This document shows, piece by piece, positions 60,701-64,000 of a stretch of 64,000 nt of DNA. The first letter of the stretch is position 1; every line of letters starts with the position of its first letter. The translations under genes were made by a program, and so were the position numbers. The stretch spans positions 56,391,491 through 56,455,490 of the forward strand of contig OX104130.1 in NCBI GenBank assembly GCA_944470555.2. Direction: 5' to 3'. The DNA comes from Heterobilharzia americana (Eukaryota > Platyhelminthes > Trematoda > Strigeidida > Schistosomatidae). Below the pieces are notes generated by a model that saw nothing but the letters and a program-made list of their open reading frames with translations, was not told the origin of the DNA and ran no database searches.

Positions 60701-62639
60701 ACTTTCGAACCCTCTTATTAAAAAACAATTCCTCACAACCTGAAAATACGATATACAATGAAGCTTGCTATCTTTCATAAGTTATTGATTAATAAATAAA
60801 AGGAAGAACAATAATGTTAACTTTTCTGTCCAGCTTTTTTTCTGTTTGTAGTGTTGACAACAAAATAGTTAGAATTGCATTTTGTTCATACTTCATATTT
60901 TGCCTAGCAAACATAGAGACCCAAACTTTTAAATATCATTTCACCAAGATTTTAAACATACAGACAATTACATTGTGAACAGTTTTTTTCTCATCATTAT
61001 GCGCGCTGTTAAAACGAAAAGCATAGTGTACACAGATGAAATAGTTAATGCAGTATATTTGTTTTTTCCTTCATTATTCAATCGAATAACTACAAAATAT
61101 CGATGTAACTTATTGTGTTTTTAATGGATATAAGTAAATTTCATAAAGGCCAGCCTTATCTCTTATGTTTTGCAATAAGATTTATTATGCTGCTTTGCCC
61201 CATGCAGAGTCTATTTGACCTGCACTTTGATAAAACTGCACTGTATTCTCCAAGTTTGTTTGTTTGATTCGTAAAGCACAGTAATATAATGCCATGGATA
61301 GAATAAAGTTTCAAACGTTTTAATCCCCAGTCATATAGGAGAAGTCGTAGATCTTTGAGGATCATTTTTATGTTATTCAATTGTCCTCACTATTCAATGT
61401 TACTAGTTATAGATCTAACTTGATGTTAAGTGTAAGGATGCACAAAGTCGTTCCTAAAACTTAACTGAAGAATACCAGGCTATTTCGTAATTCTATTAAC
61501 CTTGTGAACTAGTGATCCCAAGATTTTTGCCATAAGGTTAATTGATTTTGAAATCCGTTCAAACAAAATTTGCAATGAAAGCTTTTAACATTTGATATTG
61601 CATAATTAGAAAGGAATATTGCCCAGTCATAACTATATGATTGTCTAGAAAGTTGACTTTTCCCCAGAAGATCACAAGTCTACATCCACGTCAGTTTCTT
61701 CTTGATAATCTGTCTTGTGATTCCTGACTTTTTTATAATTTATTTCATGATAATCCTATAACGTACTATTTGTTATATTTATCTTTAGAAAGTTTCTCTT
61801 ACCTGCAACTTATTGTCTTTCTTCTACTTTTCCAGAAAACTCATTTATCTTATCTGCAAATGTTTTTTCATAGACCCCCTAATACCTTTCATGTAACTTA
61901 TCCTGATTTGATAACCTTACTTTACTTTCTACTCTCTTTAAAGATCACACGAATTCAGGAATCTTCGTAAAAATGTACAAGTGAGTTAGCTATATACAGG
62001 ACAATTAACTTCTAATCTCTAAATTAGCAAGCAATGGTTATGGTGACATTTCATAATGAATTATTAAAAAGAATATGACAAAAAGCAGAATTTATAAGAC
62101 TGAAAGTGATTCACAACAGACTGAACATAGCATGTTAGTCCATTTAGAAAGGAAATAAAGAAGTTTTAAAAAAATGTATTACAATCGAAAGTAAGAGTTG
62201 ATTGCTATTTCGTTCTGCGCATATAAGTCTGGTCTCTACAACTGAGCGGTGAAACCTCTGTAGATCGAAACAGTTTTTTGTTTGTTTGGTAGTCGGTGAT
62301 TCTGACACTTTTATGAGCTTCAGTATTATAATCTTAGTCTGATATGGGCATAATACCAAGTTTGATAACATGCACTTATGAGGATGTATTAACAGCTCAT
62401 GAAAGTGTTCCACAGCATCAACCAAAATATATTCCTTAGCACACCCAACTGGTTTACTCTAACAAAAACATATGAACTGATGTGTAGAGTTTGATAAAAC
62501 GACGATCATTATGTAGGTTTTTTCTGTTATTTCAACTACCCCTTTGCTTGTGTTTAGGAGTAGAAAATTTGACTGCTTAGTGAATTATTTCTACAACTCT
62601 CTGGAAAGGAATTTTCACCACTTATTATACGTCATTTCT
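57741..62639. other. AT-rich DNA, nothing recognised
   Basis: No coding or repeat feature supported. The longest frames are under 80 codons and show no domain. Confidence 0.5.
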
Positions 62640-62985
62640 CTTGGATGAAAACTTGATATGAACGTGTTACCTTGGTGATGCCTTGGTTCATTCTTTTTGT
62701 TCTCTTCTTGAAAAAGTTTCGTGGATGTTTTTTTCCGGATAACCACTTTTCACCAGTACACTCTCTAGCTTAATGGTTTCATACTTCTATACCATCAGAA
62801 CAGATTTTTTACTGCAAACTATCTTTCCAAAATCATGATCATAAGTGTTACATAGTACACAGAAGGTCAGGACACTGATATGCTTTTTATTCAGTCACTA
62901 GGATCCTCAACGGTAAACAACCTGGGACTTATCTTTAACTGAAACCAGAAGTTGTAGGTTTCTTAAAGAAGATAATCACATCTAG
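62640..62985 (-). mobile_element. decayed Penelope-like fragment
   Basis: Minus strand: FKKPTTSGFS near 62975-62940 (compare YRKPTxTG) and KYETIKLESVLVKSGYPEKN then IHETFSRREQKE near 62795-62700 (compare ExxLxxNGYPxxFI). Several stops are present. It is the same region as the fragment at 33530-33985. Confidence 0.5.
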
Positions 62986-63249
62986 CCACTGGGTCTAAAA
63001 TGAATCTTCATGTTTTTTAACCCAGGGATCCTTGGAGTGTAACTCGATCGCCTCATAGTATCACCATAAGAAATCACCTCATACTTTGCTTTTACTTAAC
63101 TCCATGTATCACAGCTCTTTTAGTGTTGCTACCTAATCCAACATCAGAGTATTGTCTTGTGCTTACTCCCTTTTAGTGACTTCTTTATTGAAGTCAGCCG
63201 AAATGAAAACTATTTTTAAGTTATTCACTTCTCCAGAAACCACTTTTCT

Positions 63250-63500
63250 CATATGACATAAGTGCTAGGTATTTTATTAATATAGGGGTAAAATTTGGGC
63301 ACTGGGGTAGATTGTAGTTCTATTTTAGTCTGTTCATTAGGAATGTCACACACTGAAGCACTATTATCCACTGGATAACGTTTCGGACATAGTTTATTGT
63401 CTATATTCATGTCACGTAACTCCACAACTGTGAGACAGGTCATCCCATCAGGTTCACGATGGATTTTGGAAACACTCCAACCTACTAGCTGCCTAAACAT
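63250..63500 (-). repeat. repeat X, minus copy with N-terminal extension
   Basis: The open frame of 83 codons includes MNIDNKLCPKRYPVDNSASV and ELQSTPVPKFYPYI, shared with the other X copies. It additionally carries HREPDGMTCLTVVELRD upstream. It is the only long uninterrupted copy. It lies between two Penelope-like fragments of opposite orientation. Confidence 0.6.
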
Positions 63501-63509
63501 TTAGCAGTC

Positions 63510-64000
63510 ATGTTAGGCCCAATAAGAAATCACTCGAAATCTCGACCTACTAACTCTTACGACGTAAGGCACTGGCGAAATGACACGCGATTTGATGACA
63601 GTGAAAAAGTGGTTAGTTTTGACATAACTAGCCTTCACACGAATACACTGATCGACATGGCCATAGTGGCAGTTAGATTTGGGCTTAAGGATGACAATGA
63701 GGTTACGTATCGAACTAAGGTGCCGATCGAGAGAATTATGCTAGGAGTACGATTGTGCCTAACATCTACAGCTCTTAAGTTTCAAAATAAAACATAAAAA
63801 ACTGAAGGGAGTGCCATAGGATCATCAATATCCACTATCTTAGCAGATATACTTATGGGTAGTTGGGAACGGATGGTTCTTCAAACATTTAGCCCTACTC
63901 CATAGATATGGTTCCGATATGTAGATGATATGTTCACAGTACTGAAATCGGAATACATCAGTAGGTTCTTGTCAGTAGTGAATGCAATCTGATTTGTCTG
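63510..64000 (+). mobile_element. Penelope-like reverse transcriptase, partial, runs off the right edge
   Basis: One frame carries VVSFDITSLHTN (catalytic Asp codon at 63621-63623), LTSTALKFQNK, AIGSSISTILADILMGSWE and RYVDDMF, with YVDDM at 63918-63932. The order and the ALKF/ILAD/YVDD motifs are those of Penelope-like elements. In-frame stops (63795-63797, 63903-63905) make it defective. The 5' part before LGPI is absent. Confidence 0.8.

Noticed and set aside
62144..62425. 93-codon minus-strand frame
   Set aside because: No recognisable domain and no splice or repeat context; probably chance in AT-rich DNA.
1..64000. CRISPR array, prokaryotic operon or phage-like system
   Set aside because: The DNA has eukaryotic introns and retroelements; no regularly spaced short repeats were seen.

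Overview
The window looks like nuclear DNA of a parasitic flatworm, most probably a blood fluke (Schistosoma or a close relative). It is AT-rich, genes are split by kilobase introns with GT..AG borders, and the repeats are typical of schistosomes: RTE-like and CR1-like non-LTR retrotransposons, Penelope-like elements (PLEs), and short tRNA-derived SINEs that carry a hammerhead ribozyme motif (Sm-alpha type). The species cannot be fixed from sequence alone.

Two host genes can be assembled exon by exon with consistent reading phase. (1) 4601-22476, + strand: the last six visible exons (456 codons plus stop) of nucleoporin Nup54, an FG nucleoporin of the central transport channel; the first exon or exons lie upstream or were not found. 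(2) 37867-51339, - strand: a complete five-exon gene for a 189-residue two-LIM protein of the cysteine- and glycine-rich (CRP/muscle LIM) family. The genes converge, with about 15 kb of intergenic DNA between them.

Layout: 1-3195 is a long but frameshifted RTE-like retrotransposon, followed by Nup54. Its introns hold further RTE-like copies (5850-6932, 8640-11590, 12592-13260, 17741-18905), two SINEs and a tRNA-like sequence. The intergenic part (22.5-37.8 kb) holds a truncated RTE-like copy almost identical to one in the last Nup54 intron, SINEs, and an RTE-like copy split by a segment carrying a Penelope-like fragment. The LIM gene introns hold a long inverted repeat, a CR1-like remnant and copies of an unassigned dispersed repeat (called repeat X here). 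From 51.4 kb to 62.6 kb I see only SINE fragments in AT-rich DNA. The right end (62.6-64.0 kb) holds two Penelope-like fragments head to head with a repeat X copy between them.

The two genes are not functionally linked. The notable content is the mobile-element archaeology: SINE hammerheads each broken at a different place, repeat X, nested and inverted arrangements, and one recent-looking inverted RTE-like pair. I found no operon, CRISPR array or clearly new protein system.
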